From Asticcacaulis currens (GTDB taxonomy: Bacteria; Pseudomonadota; Alphaproteobacteria; Caulobacterales; Caulobacteraceae), in the NCBI RefSeq assembly GCF_028550395.1, contig NZ_JAQQKW010000007.1, positions 166,020-230,019 on the forward strand: a stretch of DNA of 64,000 nt. The letters are read 5' to 3'. How positions within the stretch are numbered: position 1 is the stretch's first letter; every line of letters begins with the position of its first letter. The notes below the pieces were generated by a model that did not search any database, was not told the origin of the DNA, and was given only the letters and a program-made list of their open reading frames with translations. Of this stretch, positions 7,514-15,482 are shown one piece after another. The translations under genes and the position numbers were made by a program.

Positions 7514-7981
7514 TTATAGACGATCCGCCACTTCGATCACGGCATCGACTTCGACGGCAAAGCCCAGCGGAATCTTGTACACACCAACCGCCGAGCGGGC
7601 GTGCTTGCCGGCTTCGCCCAGCACCTCGACCATCAGGTTCGAGCAGCCATTGACCACCTGCGGCACGTCATAAAAGTCCGGACCGGCTTGCACAAAGGCC
7701 CCCAGCTTGACCACGCGTACCACAGTGTCGAGGTCACCCACGGCGGCCTTCATCTGGGCCAGCAGGTTGATGCCGCAGACGCGCGCCGCTTCGGTGGCTT
7801 CCTCCAGCGAGACATCCACGCCGACCGTGCCCTTGTAGCGGCCGGTGCCGTCGTTGGAAATCTGACCCGAAATGTGGATCAGGTTGCCGCTGCGCACGAA
7901 GGGCACGTAGTTGGCGACAGGGGCAGCCGGGACGGGCAGGGTGATCCCCAGTTCCTGGAGGCGGGCTTCGATCTTCGACAT
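7514..7981 (-). CDS. RidA/YjgF family protein
   Basis: Starting at MSKIEARLQELGITLP (ATG at 7981, GGAGAC ribosome-binding site), the 155-aa protein has the RidA-fold motifs VRSGNLIHISGQISND, GVDVSLEEATEAARVCGINLLAQMKA and VGVYKIPLGFAVEVDAV. It belongs to the longer ~150-aa subgroup. Canonical RidA deaminates reactive enamine/imine intermediates; members of this subgroup vary in active-site residues, so activity is not certain. The frame continues upstream to 8176, but that stretch is better read as a structured leader. Confidence 0.9.
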   Translation of the reverse strand: MSKIEARLQELGITLPVPAAPVANYVPFVRSGNLIHISGQISNDGTGRYKGTVGVDVSLEEATEAARVCGINLLAQMKAAVGDLDTVVRVVKLGAFVQAGPDFYDVPQVVNGCSNLMVEVLGEAGKHARSAVGVYKIPLGFAVEVDAVIEVADRL

Positions 7982-8287
7982 GGATTCGGTCTCCTGCAAA
8001 ATAATACCAACGGCCGAAGATGCTGACCGCATCCGGCCGTTGAAGACACGAGACTGGCTTAGGTGTATCAGCGACATGAGACAGTCTCGAAAGGCATACC
8101 CAGAGTCATTTTCAATGACCCTGCGTATAAGGCCTCGCTTATAGGCATTCCGGCGCGAGGCGTCGATAGGTGGCATTTACACTTTCTTTCCATCCCTTTC
8201 ACCTCGGCTTAAGACAGTTGAGCTAGGCTCCGTACTCAGACCACGGCGGGGGCCGCGAATCGTGACCCACAGACGGGAACAAGATTT
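7982..8287. promoter_or_regulatory. 306-nt gap: structured leader of the ridA-like gene and divK promoter region
   Basis: On the minus strand three stem-loops follow one another. GTCATT/AATGAC lies around 8110-8125. CGAGACTG/CAGTCTCG pairs 8049-8056 with 8092-8099. CAACGGCCG/CGGCCGTTG pairs 8008-8016 with 8034-8042 and ends 27 nt before the ATG. A TATAAG element near 8140 could be the -10 region, giving a leader of roughly 150 nt. The half nearest 8288 holds the divK promoter; no consensus box was firmly recognised there. Confidence 0.5.
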
Positions 8288-8656
8288 ATGAGTGCGAAAA
8301 AGGTTCTCATCGTCGAGGACAACGAACTGAATATGAAGCTGTTTCATGACCTGCTCGATGCGCAGGGCTATGAGACGCTGCAAACCGGTGAAGGGCTGTC
8401 GGCCCTGTCGCTGGCACGCAAGCACCGTCCGGACCTGATCCTGATGGATATTCAGTTGCCTGAGATTTCCGGCCTCGAAGTCACCAAGTGGCTAAAGGAA
8501 GACGATGAGCTGTCGCATATTCCGGTCGTGGCCGTGACGGCCTTTGCCATGAAGGGCGATGAGGAGCGTATTCGCGAAGGCGGCTGCGAGGCCTATATCT
8601 CGAAGCCCATCTCGGTTTCGCACTTTCTCGACACCGTCCGCCGCTATCTGGGATAG
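8288..8656 (+). CDS. divK: Cell-cycle response regulator DivK
   Basis: The 122-aa single-domain receiver is almost identical in pattern to Caulobacter Div[21 protein letters not shown], the phosphoacceptor Asp in [21 protein letters not shown], the Thr of [16 protein letters not shown] and the Lys of EAYISKPIS. In Caulobacter DivK is phosphorylated by DivJ, dephosphorylated by PleC, and acts through DivL and CckA to lower CtrA activity at the stalked pole. It lies 5 nt upstream of pleD, the same pairing as in Caulobacter, so cotranscription is likely. There is no output domain. Confidence 0.98.
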   Translation: MSAKKVLIVEDNELNMKLFHDLLDAQGYETLQTGEGLSALSLARKHRPDLILMDIQLPEISGLEVTKWLKEDDELSHIPVVAVTAFAMKGDEERIREGGCEAYISKPISVSHFLDTVRRYLG

Positions 8657-8661
8657 GCGGC

Positions 8662-10026
8662 ATGACAGCCAAGGTTCTGGTCGTTGATGATATTCCGGCC
8701 AATGTCCGCCTGTTGCAGGCCAAGCTGGAAGCCGACTATTACGATGTGGTGACCGCCCATTCGGGGGCCGAAGCCATTGACATGGCCATTTTGGAACAGC
8801 CGGACATCATCCTGCTCGACGTTATGATGCCGGGTGTCGATGGCTACGAAGTCACCCGTCAGCTTAAAGAACTGGCGGAAACGCGCCATATCCCTATCAT
8901 CCTGATCACCGCACTGGATGGACGTGATGATCGCCTGTCCGGGCTCGAAGCCGGGGCCGATGATTTTCTGACCAAGCCCGTCGAAGACGTCATCCTGTTT
9001 GCGCGTCTGAAGGCGCTGGTGCGGCTCAAACACCTGTCTGACGAACTGCGTCAGCGCGAGCAGTCGTCGCGCCGTATGGGCCTGATCGACGCCACCCAGT
9101 TGCAGCGTCAGATGGCGGCCCCCGGCAATGTGCTGATTCTGGACGATCAGGTGCGTCAGGCCGAACGCCTGATGGTGGCGCTGGGGGAACAGCACCGTTG
9201 CGCCTATGAGACGGATCCCAAGGCGGCCCTTAAAATCGCCTCGGGGCGCGTGGACCTGCTGGTGCTGAACCTGGCGGCGCGCGAATTTGACCCCTTACGG
9301 TTCGTGGCGCATTTGCGCTCCTCCGAACTGACGCGCCCATTGCCGGTGCTGGGTCTGTTCAATCCGGACGAACGCCCAACCCTGCTCAAGGGGCTGGAAC
9401 TGGGCGTCAGCGATGTCCTGCCGCGACCGGTGGACCTGCAGGAACTGCTGGCGCGGGCGAGGGGGCAGATCCGCCGCAAACGCTATGCGGATTTTCTGCG
9501 CGCCAGTCTGGACCGCTCGCTGGAACTGGCGGTCACGGATCCGCTGACCGGCCTGAACAATCGCCGCTTTATGGACCTGCAACTGACGCAACTGATGCGC
9601 CGCCATCTGAAAAGCGAAGACCCGGTCTCGCTGCTCCTGCTTGATATCGACCACTTCAAGCGCGTCAATGACGGCTTTGGTCACGATGCCGGCGACGAGG
9701 TGCTGAAGGAATTTGCCCGCCGCGTCAGCCAGAATGTCCGGGCCATCGACATGCCCTGCCGTCTGGGGGGCGAAGAGTTCGTGGTGCTGATGCCCGACAC
9801 GACCGGTGAGGCGGCCCAGACCATAGCCGAGCGGGTGCGTCAGGCGGTCGCCGAAGCCCCCTTTGACCTGCCCGACGGCCGCACGCTGGATGTCACGGTG
9901 TCGGTCGGGGTGTCGTCCCTGCTGGGGCTTGGCGACACGCTGGAAGCCTTTATCAAACGCGCCGACGAAGCCGTCTATGAGGCCAAGCAGGCCGGGCGCA
10001 ACCGCGTGATCCTGCGTGCCGCCTGA
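8662..10026 (+). CDS. pleD: Diguanylate cyclase response regulator PleD
   Basis: The 454-aa protein has the PleD architecture: a receiver with Asp53 in IILLDVMMPGVDG (1-120), a second degenerate adaptor receiver (about 150-285) and a GGDEF domain (about 295-454). The active loop is RLGGEEFVVL. The product-inhibition I-site RxxD appears as RAID five residues before GGEEF. In Caulobacter, phosphorylated PleD dimerises, moves to the stalked pole and makes c-di-GMP that drives flagellum ejection and stalk formation. Length equals that of the Caulobacter protein. divK-pleD spacing of 5 nt implies an operon. Confidence 0.98.
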   Translation: MTAKVLVVDDIPANVRLLQAKLEADYYDVVTAHSGAEAIDMAILEQPDIILLDVMMPGVDGYEVTRQLKELAETRHIPIILITALDGRDDRLSGLEAGADDFLTKPVEDVILFARLKALVRLKHLSDELRQREQSSRRMGLIDATQLQRQMAAPGNVLILDDQVRQAERLMVALGEQHRCAYETDPKAALKIASGRVDLLVLNLAAREFDPLRFVAHLRSSELTRPLPVLGLFNPDERPTLLKGLELGVSDVLPRPVDLQELLARARGQIRRKRYADFLRASLDRSLELAVTDPLTGLNNRRFMDLQLTQLMRRHLKSEDPVSLLLLDIDHFKRVNDGFGHDAGDEVLKEFARRVSQNVRAIDMPCRLGGEEFVVLMPDTTGEAAQTIAERVRQAVAEAPFDLPDGRTLDVTVSVGVSSLLGLGDTLEAFIKRADEAVYEAKQAGRNRVILRAA

Positions 10027-10130
10027 GCCGCCACAGCGGTTATTGCGCAATGTCGTGGATAAATTTCAGCTTTAGGCTTGCCATCGTCCCCAAAGCCTTG
10101 CTATACGCCGCCTCCTCGCTGGTGAAACAT

Positions 10131-10205
10131 TCCTCGGTAGCTCAGCGGTAGAGCAATCGACTGTTAATCGATTGGTCGCAGGTTCGAATCCTGCCCGGGG
10201 AGCCA
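10131..10205 (+). tRNA. tRNA-Asn (GTT)
   Basis: The acceptor stem TCCTCGG pairs with CCGGGGA. The D-arm GCTC/GAGC, the anticodon stem ATCGA/TCGAT with loop CTGTTAA (anticodon GTT) and the T-arm GCAGG-TTCGAAT-CCTGC are complete. The discriminator is G and CCA is encoded. Confidence 0.98.
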
Positions 10206-10216
10206 GCTAAAAAGAC

Positions 10217-10250
10217 AAGGCCCTGCCGCCCCGCGCGCAGGGCCTTCTTT
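10217..10250 (+). terminator. Terminator after tRNA-Asn
   Basis: AAGGCCCTG (10217-10225) pairs with CAGGGCCTT (10238-10246) over a 12-nt loop, followed by a short CTTT tract. It begins 11 nt after the tRNA CCA end. Confidence 0.85.
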
Positions 10251-10274
10251 ATGTCTTGCGCCCGGCTGACGCCA

Positions 10275-10302
10275 AGAAAAAACCCGGCCAGAAGACCGGG
10301 TT
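10275..10302 (-). terminator. Minus-strand terminator-like hairpin without an obvious gene
   Basis: Read on the minus strand, AACCCGG and CCGGGTT pair (10281-10287 with 10296-10302) and run into a T-tract. No minus-strand gene ends here; the nearest upstream is tRNA-Cys 1.5 kb away. It may protect the tRNA-Asn region from antisense transcription. Confidence 0.5.
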
Positions 10303-10367
10303 GAAAAGTTTGGTGATGGTGGGTGTCTTCAAAAAAGCAAAGACAGACTGAGTTGACCCGATTTGCC

Positions 10368-10382
10368 TTAATGAAGGGTTAA
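10368..10382. promoter_or_regulatory. CtrA binding-site match
   Basis: TTAA-TGAAGGG-TTAA fits the Caulobacter CtrA consensus TTAA-N7-TTAA exactly. It is centred about 107 nt before the chemoreceptor start, a suitable place for promoter control. The region 10303-10481 otherwise holds only that gene's upstream sequence. Confidence 0.6.
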
Positions 10383-10481
10383 TATAAAGACTCGCGTTAT
10401 GCCGATTTTGGCGGTTTTTCCCCCGGTTCGCAACGGCTTGTTAACCGCTATCCGCTTGCATGGCGCCATCTCCCCTTTGCG

Positions 10482-11810
10482 TTGAAAGTCATTGCCGTGA
10501 CCCTGCCGCCCATCAAGGCCCGTATCCGCGGCCTTTTCGCCCTGTTTCTGCTGGTGCTGGCTTCGCTGACGGCGCTCACCCTCGGGCATCAGGAGGCGGT
10601 TATCCGCGGCCTTGAGGCGGCCATAGGCACCGCCCCTCAAGGGCAGGCGCAATTGCAGCCATTGCTGGCGACCGCAGAGGCCTTCCGCGCCGGTATCTGG
10701 GGCGTGGCCATCGCCATCGGCGTGGCCGGCCTGATCGCCGCCATCTATTTCGACCGCGAAGTGTTCAGCGCGCTGGAGCGCATGAGCCGCCTGATGTCGC
10801 GCTTTGCCGAGCGCGATTTCGCAGCCGAGGTCGAAGGGACGCAGCGTTCCGACGAAATCGGGGCCATGGCGCGGGCCTTACAAATCTTCCGGGGCAATGG
10901 CCTCGAACTGATCGCGCTGGAGGCCGAAAACGCCCGCCGCGCCGAGGTGCTGGCGCAGGCGCGTCAGAAGGCGCTTCAGGACATGGGCGAACGCCTGCAC
11001 GTGCAGGTGTCGGCGCTGATCGAGGGCTTGGGCCGCTCGTCCGAGGCCATGACCGATTCGGCGGAAACCATGAGCGCGCAGGCCAGAGGGGCTGTGTCGC
11101 GTATTGAAAACGTCACCGCCACCGCCGAGGCGACCTCGCGGCAGGCGCACCACGTCGCAGAAACCGTCCAAAGCCTGTCGATCAGCGCCTCAGACATCGC
11201 TCAGGCCGCCGTCGCCTCGTCCGAAGTGTCGGCGCAGGCCGTGGGCCAAAGCGAAGCAACCTCCGAGATCATGGGGCGACTCAATCGCAGCGCCGAGGAA
11301 ATCAGCGCCGTGGTGGACATTATTTCGGGCATTGCGCGTCAGACCAACCTGCTGGCGCTCAATGCCACCATCGAAGCGGCGCGCGCCGGTGAAGCGGGGG
11401 CGGGCTTCGCGGTCGTCGCCTCCGAGGTCAAGACGCTGGCGCAGCAGACCGAAAAGGCTACCCGTGACATCACGGACAAGGTGACGCACATCCAGTCGGA
11501 CACCTCTCAGGCCGTCGAGGCCATCGGCCATATCGTCGGCGTCATTCAGGAACTGCGCGCTTCGGCCGACGGCATTGCCGAGGCGGTCAGCGCCCAGCAA
11601 TCGGCCACCCGCGACATCGCCAGCACGGTCGATGCCCTGGCCTCCGGCGCGCAGAGCGTGGGCCGCGATATCGTCGCCGTGCGCCACGTCGCCGCCGCCA
11701 CGGATCAGGCGGCGGGCACGGTATCGCTCGAATCGCGCTCGGTTCAGGCGGTGGCGGGCGACCTGAAGGGCGAAATCGAAGCCTTTATCCGCTCACTGCG
11801 CGCGGCGTAG
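10482..11810 (+). CDS. Methyl-accepting chemotaxis protein (short periplasmic domain)
   Basis: The 442-aa protein has one membrane helix at about 15-35, only about 35 residues before a second helix (about 70-90), a HAMP-like linker ([30 protein letters not shown]) and a long coiled-coil signalling domain. The hairpin tip carries [40 protein letters not shown], the core that contacts CheA/CheW, here with an AGAGFAVVA sequence. The tiny periplasmic loop argues against a classical ligand pocket. The start is uncertain: TTG at 10482 or GTG at 10497, neither with a good ribosome-binding site. A CtrA-type site upstream suggests cell-cycle control, as for motility genes. Confidence 0.88.
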   Translation: MKVIAVTLPPIKARIRGLFALFLLVLASLTALTLGHQEAVIRGLEAAIGTAPQGQAQLQPLLATAEAFRAGIWGVAIAIGVAGLIAAIYFDREVFSALERMSRLMSRFAERDFAAEVEGTQRSDEIGAMARALQIFRGNGLELIALEAENARRAEVLAQARQKALQDMGERLHVQVSALIEGLGRSSEAMTDSAETMSAQARGAVSRIENVTATAEATSRQAHHVAETVQSLSISASDIAQAAVASSEVSAQAVGQSEATSEIMGRLNRSAEEISAVVDIISGIARQTNLLALNATIEAARAGEAGAGFAVVASEVKTLAQQTEKATRDITDKVTHIQSDTSQAVEAIGHIVGVIQELRASADGIAEAVSAQQSATRDIASTVDALASGAQSVGRDIVAVRHVAAATDQAAGTVSLESRSVQAVAGDLKGEIEAFIRSLRAA

Positions 11811-11828
11811 TTTGATTTTGGGGAGATT

Positions 11829-11902
11829 TGGAGGCCTGAGCCGGAGTCGAACCGGCCTACACGGATTTGCAATCCGCTGCGTAACCGCTCCGCCATCAGG
11901 CC
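11829..11902 (-). tRNA. tRNA-Cys (GCA)
   Basis: On the minus strand the acceptor stem GGCCTGA pairs with TCAGGCC. The anticodon loop is TTGCAAA (anticodon GCA). The D-arm GCGG/ACGC has the G13-A22 pair usual in tRNA-Cys, and the T-arm GCCGG/CCGGC is intact. The discriminator is U and CCA is encoded. Confidence 0.97.
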
Positions 11903-12164
11903 TCACTAAAATAGCGGTAGGGTCAGCTATCAGATCGGCCTTGCGGCTGCAATGGGATTGTCACGGTTTATATACAGAATTTTTGGATTTGGGACCGCAA
12001 GGGTTGCGCAGGGCTTGCGGTCGGCGCGCCCCGGCCGCGAACGCTGTCACTTTTCCTGAAAAATGCAAAACCGGGGTGTGCGGTGCATTGAAGCGCGTCG
12101 CGCAAACGCCTATAAGCGCGGGATAAGGACACGACTCCTGTCGTCTATATGCTTCGAGGCTCAG

Positions 12165-12794
12165 ATGGATTACTTCGCCGCCCGTCAGAACATGGTTGAA
12201 TCTCAGGTGCGGGTGAACGACGTCACCGATCCTGCGCTGCAAAAGGCCATGCGGCATATTGAGCGCGAGCGTCTGGTTGCGCCGGGGCAGGGCTTCGCCG
12301 CCTACGGCGATGTTGAGCCGCAGATCGCGCCGGGCCGCGCCCTGATGCTGCCGCGCGACCTCGCCAAGCTGCTGCACGCGCTCAAGCCCGTGGCTGGGCA
12401 GACGGTGCTGGCCATCGGCGCGCCCTATGCCGCCGCCGTTCTCAGGCACGCCGGCCTCAATGTCACGGTGCAGGAAGCCGATGCCCGCGTCCAGACCGTG
12501 GTCGAGCCCTATCTCAAAATGCTCGGCATCTCGCTGGTCGTGCAGGACCTCAAGACCCCGGTCGCCGGGGAATACGACATCGTCGTCAGCGAAGGCGCCG
12601 TAGAGGACATTCCGGCCGAATGGTTCGCCGCCCTGAAACTGCATGGCCGTCTGGGTGTCGTGGTGCGCAATGGGGCTCTCGGTGAGGCCCGCGTATATAC
12701 CCGCCTGAAAAGCGGCGTTTCGGAAGCCTTTGTCTTCAATGCCGCCACCGCCGTCCTGCCCGGATTTACCAAGGCCCCGGCCTTCGTTTTCTGA
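12165..12794 (+). CDS. PIMT-type methyltransferase-like protein
   Basis: This 209-aa protein resembles protein-L-isoaspartate O-methyltransferase: it opens MDYFAARQNMVESQVRVNDVTDPALQKAM and has a Rossmann region with GQTVLAIGAPYAAAVLRHAGLNVTVQEAD. The usual SAM motif I (VLEIGxGxGY) is altered to VLAIGAPYAAAV, lacking the second and third glycines, and the isoaspartate-site segment is short. This variant is typically found upstream of tolC in Caulobacteraceae, as here, and catalytic activity is doubtful. The ATG at 12165 is preferred; the extension to 12063 runs into the promoter. A strong terminator follows. Confidence 0.8.
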   Translation: MDYFAARQNMVESQVRVNDVTDPALQKAMRHIERERLVAPGQGFAAYGDVEPQIAPGRALMLPRDLAKLLHALKPVAGQTVLAIGAPYAAAVLRHAGLNVTVQEADARVQTVVEPYLKMLGISLVVQDLKTPVAGEYDIVVSEGAVEDIPAEWFAALKLHGRLGVVVRNGALGEARVYTRLKSGVSEAFVFNAATAVLPGFTKAPAFVF

Positions 12795-12821
12795 GGCCGT
12801 TCCGGTTCTGACCCGAATTTC

Positions 12822-12855
12822 AAAGGGCTGCGGTACTCAACCGCAGCCCTTTTTT
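12822..12855 (+). terminator. Terminator after the PIMT-like gene
   Basis: AAAGGGCTGCGG (12822-12833) pairs perfectly with CCGCAGCCCTTT (12841-12852) around a 7-nt loop and continues into six T residues. Confidence 0.95.
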
Positions 12856-12922
12856 CGAGCCTCATGCAGAAAAGGGCGCTCTGTTTTTTGAAAAATATAA
12901 GGCCTTACAAAAAAGGAAAGCC

Positions 12923-12985
12923 ATGAAGCGGCGCCTCTGTGCCGACGCAGGCTCTGGTCTGAGGACGAAAGAAAAACGTAGGTGA
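12923..12985 (+). CDS. Possible 20-codon upstream ORF in the tolC leader
   Basis: AAAAAAGGAAAG precedes an ATG at 12923, a better ribosome-binding site than that of tolC itself. The frame reads MKRRLCADAGSGLRTKEKRR and stops at TGA 12983-12985. A TATAAG element lies 25 nt before the ORF. The 326-nt gap between the PIMT-like gene and tolC contains otherwise only the terminator and a GCCA-AAGCC-TCT-GGCTT-C-TGGC hairpin near 13000. It could be a regulatory leader peptide or chance. Confidence 0.3.
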   Translation: MKRRLCADAGSGLRTKEKRR

Positions 12986-13120
12986 AAAAACCGTAACTCG
13001 CCAAAGCCTCTGGCTTCTGGCAGTGTGCGGGTCAGTTCAAAGGCAGCAACGCATCGCAATGCGGGGTCGAAAGACCGCCGGGCGGGGGGTGGCGCTGTCC
13101 ATACCAAGGGAATCATTTTG

Positions 13121-14563
13121 ATGCTTAAGCTTTCGTCCAAGCCTGCCGGTGGCCGTAAGGGACTGCGCGCGTACCTGCTGGCCGGTTTGACGGTGTCGGC
13201 TCTGACTTTGGGGGCGGGTTCGGCCTTCGCGGAATCGCTCACCGACGCCATTACACTTGCCTATGCCAATAACCCGACCCTGCAACGCGCCCGCGCCCAG
13301 CAGCGTTCGACGGATGAGACCTATGTGCAGGCGCGCTCCGGCCTTGGGCCGACGCTCGATGCCGGGGCCAGCGTGAATTACAGCGACGTTGCCAGCCCCG
13401 GCACGACCAAGTCCACAACCGGTCTGAACCTCAATGCCAGCCAGACCCTGTTTGCCTCCGGCGGCCTGTCGTCGGGCGTCAAGGCGGCTGAGGCCGACGT
13501 CAATGCCGGGCGTGAGGATCTGCGCGCCGTTGAGGCTCAGGTCCTGAGCGACGTCATCAGCGTCTATACCGCCGTGCGCCGCGATCAGGAAGCCCTGCGC
13601 ATCGGCGAGGAAAACTATAACGTTCTCAAGCGTCAGTTGGACGAAACCAAGGCGCGCTTCGAAGCCGGTGAACTGACGCGTACCGATGTGGCGCAGTCCG
13701 AAGCCCGTCTTGCGGCGTCCTCCGCCTCTCTGGCGCAGGCGCGCGCGCAGCTCGACACCAGCCGGGCGCAATATGTGGCCATTGTGGGTCAGACGCCGAC
13801 GGCGCTCGATCCGGTACCGGGCCTGCCCAATCTGCCGGGCACATTTGACGCCGCACTCGATCGCGCCGAAGCCAACAACCCGTCTTTGAGCGCGGCCAAG
13901 TGGGCCGAAGCCGCTGCCCGTGCCCGCGTCTCTCAGGCCAAGTCGGGTCTGGGGCCGCGCGTGACGCTGGGGGCCGGCTACGCCACCAGCGCGCCGACCA
14001 GTGATTTCAAGGGGCTGGATGAGCGTGACGCGGCCACGGCCACCCTGCGTTTCACCATGCCTTTGTTCAGCGCCGGCTATAATTCGTCGCGCGTGCGTCA
14101 GGCCACCGAAGGCTATACGGCGCAAAAGATCAGCGTTGAGCTGGCGCGCCGCAATGTGGTGCAGAACGTTTCGACCGCCTGGGCCAATATGGCGGCGGCT
14201 CGCACGGCGACTGAGGCCAATCAGGAGCAGGTGCGCGCCGCTTCGGTGGCGGCCGAAGGCGTCAAGTACGAGCAGCAGGTCGGTTTGCGCACCAATATCG
14301 AAGTGCTGAACGCCGAGCAGGAACTGCGTCAGGCGCAACTGGCGCTCATCAATGCGCAACGCGCCGAATATGTCGCCGCCTCTCAGGTGCTGGCGGTAAT
14401 GGGCGACCTCGAAGCCCGCAGCCTGACGCCGCAGGCCGAAATCTACGATCCGGCCAAAAACTTCGATGCCGTCAAGCGTAAGGGCATGACGCCTCTGGAG
14501 CCGGTGATTCGCGCGCTCGATGGCGTGGCCGATTCGTCGGGCGAGATCGTCCGGACGCGTTAA
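13121..14563 (+). CDS. TolC family outer-membrane efflux/secretion channel
   Basis: The ATG at 13121 gives a 480-aa protein with a signal peptide (GLRAYLLAGLTVSALTLGAGSAFA). The mature part has ESLTDAITLAYANNPTLQRARAQQR, the usual TolC opening, two repeats with long coiled-coil helices, and QVGLRTNIEVLNAEQELRQAQLALINAQ near the end. TolC trimers form the outer-membrane duct of type I secretion and RND pumps. In Caulobacter the orthologue beside popZ (RsaFa) exports the S-layer protein, so this may serve secretion as well as drug efflux. The upstream frame from 13025 lacks a signal and is rejected. Confidence 0.93.
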   Translation: MLKLSSKPAGGRKGLRAYLLAGLTVSALTLGAGSAFAESLTDAITLAYANNPTLQRARAQQRSTDETYVQARSGLGPTLDAGASVNYSDVASPGTTKSTTGLNLNASQTLFASGGLSSGVKAAEADVNAGREDLRAVEAQVLSDVISVYTAVRRDQEALRIGEENYNVLKRQLDETKARFEAGELTRTDVAQSEARLAASSASLAQARAQLDTSRAQYVAIVGQTPTALDPVPGLPNLPGTFDAALDRAEANNPSLSAAKWAEAAARARVSQAKSGLGPRVTLGAGYATSAPTSDFKGLDERDAATATLRFTMPLFSAGYNSSRVRQATEGYTAQKISVELARRNVVQNVSTAWANMAAARTATEANQEQVRAASVAAEGVKYEQQVGLRTNIEVLNAEQELRQAQLALINAQRAEYVAASQVLAVMGDLEARSLTPQAEIYDPAKNFDAVKRKGMTPLEPVIRALDGVADSSGEIVRTR

Positions 14564-14590
14564 GGCGCGTATCCGTCTCAAAAGCCGGGG

Positions 14591-14627
14591 GGGCGGCGGG
14601 GTTCAGAGCCTTGCCGCCCTTGTTTTT
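14591..14627 (+). terminator. Terminator after tolC
   Basis: GGGCGGC (14591-14597) pairs with GCCGCCC (14613-14619), followed by TTGTTTTT. It is within 30 nt of the tolC stop codon. Confidence 0.85.
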
Positions 14628-14807
14628 GCCGGGATGGTTTAAAATTTATTAACCCTGTTCGCCGCACACTTGTGCAGACGATTCCGGCAGGTCAGGAACG
14701 AACCTGTCAGGCGAAAATAGGGCGAGCAAAGATCGCTTAACAGTTGCCAAAAACCCCAGAGCCGTGTCTTTATGGCGCAGATTATCCCTTTCGAGTGATT
14801 CACCGAC

Positions 14808-15380
14808 ATGTCCGAAACCGCCCACGAACCCACGATGGAGGAAATCCTCGCCTCGATCCGCCGGATCATTTCCGAGGACGATGCGCCGGAAGACAAGGCC
14901 AAGCCTGCGCCGGAGCCCGAAGTTGCGGCGGCCGCGCCTGAGCACGAAGTCAGCTTTGAGGCGGAGCCGGAACCGGAAGACGAGCCGGAAATGGAAGTCG
15001 AGGAAGAGGATGTGCTGGAGCTCACGACGCCCGTCGCGGCCCATAAGCCGGCTCTGTCCATCGGCGATATTGATGCCTTCGATCCGGAACCCGTCGTCGC
15101 GGCGGCCGCCCCGGCACCGGCCCCCAGACCCGCGCCGCGCGTCGATTACGACACGACTTCGCATCTGGTGTCCGAGCGCACCGTTCAGAGCGCGGTGTCG
15201 GCCTTTGGTCAACTGACCAGCGCCAGCCTGCTGCCGCGCGAAGGTCGCACCATCGAAGACCTGCTGACCGAAATTCTGCGCCCGATGCTGCAAAACTGGC
15301 TGGACGGCAATCTGCCGGGCATCGTTGAAACCGCGGTGCGTGAGGAAGTGGAACGTCTCGCCCGCCAGGCGCGCAGATAG
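14808..15380 (+). CDS. popZ: Polar organizing protein PopZ
   Basis: The 190-aa protein begins MSETAHEPTMEEILASIRRIISEDD, matching the N-terminal client-binding helix of Caulobacter PopZ nearly residue for residue. A long disordered acidic and proline-rich middle (about 28-115, full of PEPE and EEED) follows. The C-terminal oligomerisation region has AFGQLTSASLLPREGRTIEDLLTEILRPMLQNWLDGNLPGIVETAVREEVERLAR. PopZ self-assembles at cell poles, tethers ParB-parS and recruits cell-cycle kinases. It is 13 residues longer than the 177-aa Caulobacter protein, chiefly in the disordered spacer. Its place between tolC and valS is the same as in Caulobacter. Confidence 0.97.
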   Translation: MSETAHEPTMEEILASIRRIISEDDAPEDKAKPAPEPEVAAAAPEHEVSFEAEPEPEDEPEMEVEEEDVLELTTPVAAHKPALSIGDIDAFDPEPVVAAAAPAPAPRPAPRVDYDTTSHLVSERTVQSAVSAFGQLTSASLLPREGRTIEDLLTEILRPMLQNWLDGNLPGIVETAVREEVERLARQARR

Positions 15381-15419
15381 CCGCGCCGTTAAGCGCAAAA
15401 CGCTTTTTTACCTGTTACC

Positions 15420-15459
15420 AGAGCGGTGTCCTATGTTAAGGACGCCGCTCTTGTTGTTT
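15420..15459 (+). terminator. Terminator after popZ
   Basis: AGAGCGG (15420-15426) pairs with CCGCTCT (15445-15451). A further TGTCC/GGAC pairing extends the stem, and TTGTTGTTT follows. It overlaps the alternative GTG start of valS at 15426, which argues for the later ATG. Confidence 0.8.
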
Positions 15460-15482
15460 CTGCCGAATTTATCGAAAAGACC

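Noticed and set aside
13037..14581. 514-codon frame antisense to tolC
   Set aside because: It mirrors the tolC reading frame, lacks any domain signature and spans the tolC terminator region.
14638..14652. TTAA-AATTTA-TTAA as a CtrA box for popZ
   Set aside because: The spacer is 6 rather than 7 nt and the region is A/T-rich enough for a chance match; kept only as a note.
15426..15482. GTG start at 15426 for valS
   Set aside because: It lies inside the popZ terminator hairpin, and the family normally starts at the MLEKTFDP position (15483).
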